DNA of 35,933 nt from Brachionus koreanus (Eukaryota; Rotifera; Eurotatoria; Ploima; Brachionidae). The position numbers and the translations under genes were made by a program. The stretch covers positions 417,677 to 453,609 of the forward strand of contig PJRA01000265.1 in NCBI GenBank assembly GCA_016987375.1, given 5' to 3'. Under the pieces are notes generated by a model. The model did not search any database, was not told the DNA's origin, and was given only the letters and a program-made list of their open reading frames with translations. Positions 33,492 to 35,933 of this stretch are shown here, piece by piece (the first letter of the stretch is position 1; the number at the start of each line of letters is the position of its first letter).

Positions 33492-34380
33492 TTTTTCTTA
33501 ATAAAAGGAAAAGAAAGAGAGTTTTAAATTGAGACAGGTTTTAAAACTACTATTTACATTCTTCTATTTCATATTTTAAATAATTTAAGAGAATATTCAT
33601 AAAATATTATCTTATCTTTTTTTTTAATTTAAAATATTCTCTTACGTAAAAGTTTTAAATGTTAAACAAATTTTTAGCTTGTAAATTTCCGAATAAAGAC
33701 TTAACAAAAGTCACGTGAATATTTCGAAAAAGATGATTTTAAAAAGGTTTTTTTTTAAAATAAATCCGCTAGCTAATGATTAATTTTTCAACAAGACATC
33801 AAAAATTTGAAATTTAATTATTTCTCATAATTTTATTCTAATATTTCAATTAAATTTAAAAGAATACACTATTTTCTTGCTTGACAAAACTAGAAAACTG
33901 GAGACGGTTTTTAGACCCCTTTTTAAAAATTGAAACTTAAATATTTTTGCGATAAAAATAAAATTTTATAAGTTGGCTTTTAAAAATTAATAATTAATCA
34001 ATTAATTACATTTTGTTTTTAATTTTTAAAATAATTTAATTTATTTTTAGAAAAATTATTTAATTTGACCTTTAACTAAATTTAAAATTTTCATTTAAAA
34101 TCTGCAAGACTTTTTAGTGTTAACCGTGTTAATCGTGTCGTACTGTAGAATTTCCAAAAAAATTGATCAAACACCTTAAAATTTATTTTTTATAATTGAA
34201 TATTTATTAAAAAAAAATTATCATACAATTCAAAAAAATATTCAAAGCAAATTCAGTAGTATTAGTTATACAAATTATAATTTTTATTTCATAGTTTTTC
34301 AGGATTCATTTCTTTATTACACTCATTTTATTTTAGGAACTATTTAGTTTAATTTTTTAGGAACAAATTTGATACCTTAA
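33492..34380. other. AT-rich intergenic stretch
   Basis: No ORF or repeat identified apart from A/T runs and short direct repeats such as gtgttaaccgtgttaatcgt near 34117. Confidence 0.4.
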
Positions 34381-34705
34381 TTTAAACAAGAAAAAAAAAA
34401 CATTTTTAAAACGAATGTCAGATTAGTGAATACTCATCATTCAAATTTAATAATGTCTAATTTAGAAGAAATGGAAATACTGAGCGAAGCCTTGTGTTTC
34501 AGTGTCGATGAAAATAGTTTAAGACCAGTAGAAGATAAATAATTCAAGAGGATTTTATGAAGAGTATTTTGGTAACCTAAAAACAAGAGTGATTAATATC
34601 TTAGAGTATTTTAACAAATATTTTAAATATTTTGTTTACTCAACAATATCTTGTGTTTTGGTAGGCTTTTGCCTATTCATCGTAATAAAATGTTTTTTAC
34701 GGAAC
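34381..34705 (+). repeat. 325-bp direct repeat, copy 1 (retroelement fragment)
   Basis: Identical on reading to 35242-35566 at an offset of exactly 861 bases, including a 10-A run. This copy has unrelated flanks on both sides, lacking the upstream coding part and the polypurine tract/LTR that border the second copy. It carries the same pair of frames broken by the same frame change. Confidence 0.9.
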
Positions 34706-35016
34706 CTTAATCCAACAGATTTTTTTAAAATAAAAAAAACTAAAATTTTAGATAAATTTTAATTAACAGATATATTACAAACATTTGTTTCCATCTACAT
34801 TTTTGATTTTGAGATTAACACATAAAAAGATTATTAAAATTTTATTTATTTTGTAAGCATTATTTAAAATAATATTGATTGCCATAAGACACTTATTAAT
34901 AAAACAAAAAAACTTTTTTTGAAACTTTTCTCAATGTTTAATAAACAGTATTTAAGAATGAACAAAAACTGGGTTAAGATATTATATGTGGAAGCTGGCA
35001 TCATCTATTTTACTGT

Positions 35017-35662
35017 ATGATACAATGCAAGCAATTTAAAAGTTATAAAGAAATAGAAGTCACTTTTGAAGTCAACAGGAAAACAATAAATGGTTTCCTT
35101 CACAACAACGGTATTATAAGTATGCACGGTAAAAAAATTCCGTGTGAGAAGGATTCAGATTTCATTAGAGTAAATGATCCATTTAAAAGTGTGATTTTGA
35201 GAAGACACAACACGGAAATATTATCAATTGGTCATGACTATTTTAAACAAGAAAAAAAAAACATTTTTAAAACGAATGTCAGATTAGTGAATACTCATCA
35301 TTCAAATTTAATAATGTCTAATTTAGAAGAAATGGAAATACTGAGCGAAGCCTTGTGTTTCAGTGTCGATGAAAATAGTTTAAGACCAGTAGAAGATAAA
35401 TAATTCAAGAGGATTTTATGAAGAGTATTTTGGTAACCTAAAAACAAGAGTGATTAATATCTTAGAGTATTTTAACAAATATTTTAAATATTTTGTTTAC
35501 TCAACAATATCTTGTGTTTTGGTAGGCTTTTGCCTATTCATCGTAATAAAATGTTTTTTACGGAACAGTAATAAGAGAATAATTAATATAATACAAACAA
35601 GATCAGAAAGAAATGGAGATGAATTGGATTCAATCGATATACGATTGAGAGAGATAATGTGA
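35017..35662 (+). pseudogene. C-terminal part of a retroelement protein with membrane anchor (env-like?), frame-broken
   Basis: Two frames: 35017-35403 (128 codons; upstream extension possible to about 34978) and 35450-35662 (70 codons). The second contains a strong transmembrane segment (VYSTISCVLVGFCLFIVI) followed by a basic cytosolic tail. Coding-like sequence continues between them in another frame, so a single indel around 35395-35410 appears to split one protein. The position just before a polypurine tract and LTR-like start is where an envelope-type third ORF lies in some LTR retrotransposons. No fusion-peptide or surface-domain motif is seen. The assignment is positional inference. 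Confidence 0.4.
35242..35566 (+). repeat. 325-bp direct repeat, copy 2
   Basis: Second copy of 34381-34705, embedded in the retroelement coding region and therefore probably the parental position. Confidence 0.9.
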
Positions 35663-35683
35663 TTATCGAGACGATAATATTTT

Positions 35684-35933
35684 AAAGACGGGGGATGTCA
35701 TATTACTAGTTGATGTTTTGAATAATTTATCTACCATAACTTATTAAAATTCAATTTACCTTATTTGGCAATTTGTTGTTGCATCTCTATTCTTTTTGGA
35801 AATCTAGTCACGTAATTGATTCAATATTTAAGCAACTCAATTTTATTATTATTCTTATTCTTTATTCTTATTTAGTAAAGTAATAGTTATAAATAGTCTT
35901 TCTATTAACTCCCTAATACATTACAAGTTCATT
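35684..35933 (+). mobile_element. Polypurine tract and start of probable 3' LTR (truncated by window edge)
   Basis: The purine run AAAGACGGGGGA (35684-35695) is followed directly by TGTCATATTACTAG, i.e. the PPT-TGT junction at which plus-strand priming defines the LTR edge in LTR retrotransposons. Within the following 238 bases a TATA-like TATAAATAG lies at 35888-35896, fitting a U3/R boundary. The matching 5' LTR and LTR 3' end are not in the window, so this is a partial call. Confidence 0.5.

Overview
This is a eukaryotic, animal-type window. It is very AT-rich, its spliced genes have mostly 45-65 nt GT-AG introns, and it carries clear metazoan orthologues: a roadblock dynein light chain, RABL3, GTF3C5, TMEM53, C5orf22/UPF0489 and the mitochondrial Rho GTPase Miro. 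Tiny introns, AT bias and old Tc1/mariner and LINE debris would fit a small-genome invertebrate. A monogonont rotifer such as Brachionus is my guess, but the sequence alone does not prove it.

Layout. 1-244: 5' part of a roadblock dynein light chain gene (minus). 1.5-2.1 kb: broken Tc1-like transposase. 2.7-4.3 kb: STAND/NB-ARC-like protein without the Walker A lysine (minus). 4.7-6.5 kb: degenerate retroelement-like debris. 6.76-7.74 kb: complete five-exon RABL3 (minus). 8.39-14.33 kb: a gene of about 20 exons (plus), head-to-head with RABL3. It encodes a predicted 1600-aa secreted or membrane-anchored protein with a metalloprotease-like domain whose zinc site is broken, followed by Cys-rich modules, a Ser/Thr-rich repeat, a von Willebrand D domain, an EGF module and a C-terminal hydrophobic anchor. 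15.7-17.3 kb: GTF3C5 (plus). 17.6-19 kb: broken LINE reverse transcriptase and broken mariner transposase (minus). 19.2-20.2 kb: TMEM53-like (minus). 20.75-21.84 kb: C5orf22/UPF0489 (minus). 22.4-22.7 kb: LINE 3' end with a hairpin and (CTA)n tail. 22.9-23.3 kb: N-terminal half of a Tc1-like transposase. 23.9-29.3 kb: complete nine-exon Miro gene (minus) with one 2.6-kb intron. 29.8-31 kb: two fold-back elements and a LINE fragment. 31.26-32.14 kb: a 231-bp inverted duplication holding two divergent copies of a two-exon, 40-aa Gly/Ser-rich gene. 33.2-33.5 kb: a small single-pass membrane protein candidate. 34.4-35.9 kb: a duplicated retroelement segment ending in a polypurine tract and probable LTR start.

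The conserved genes are unrelated housekeeping genes (dynein transport, Rab-like GTPase, Pol III transcription, mitochondrial transport) and show no operon logic. The two best candidates for something undescribed are the pseudo-metalloprotease/VWD/EGF protein and the inverted pair of mini-genes. Splice models were built by hand. The totals for RABL3, GTF3C5, Miro, the 1600-aa protein and the 40-aa genes all close in frame, which is the main support for them.
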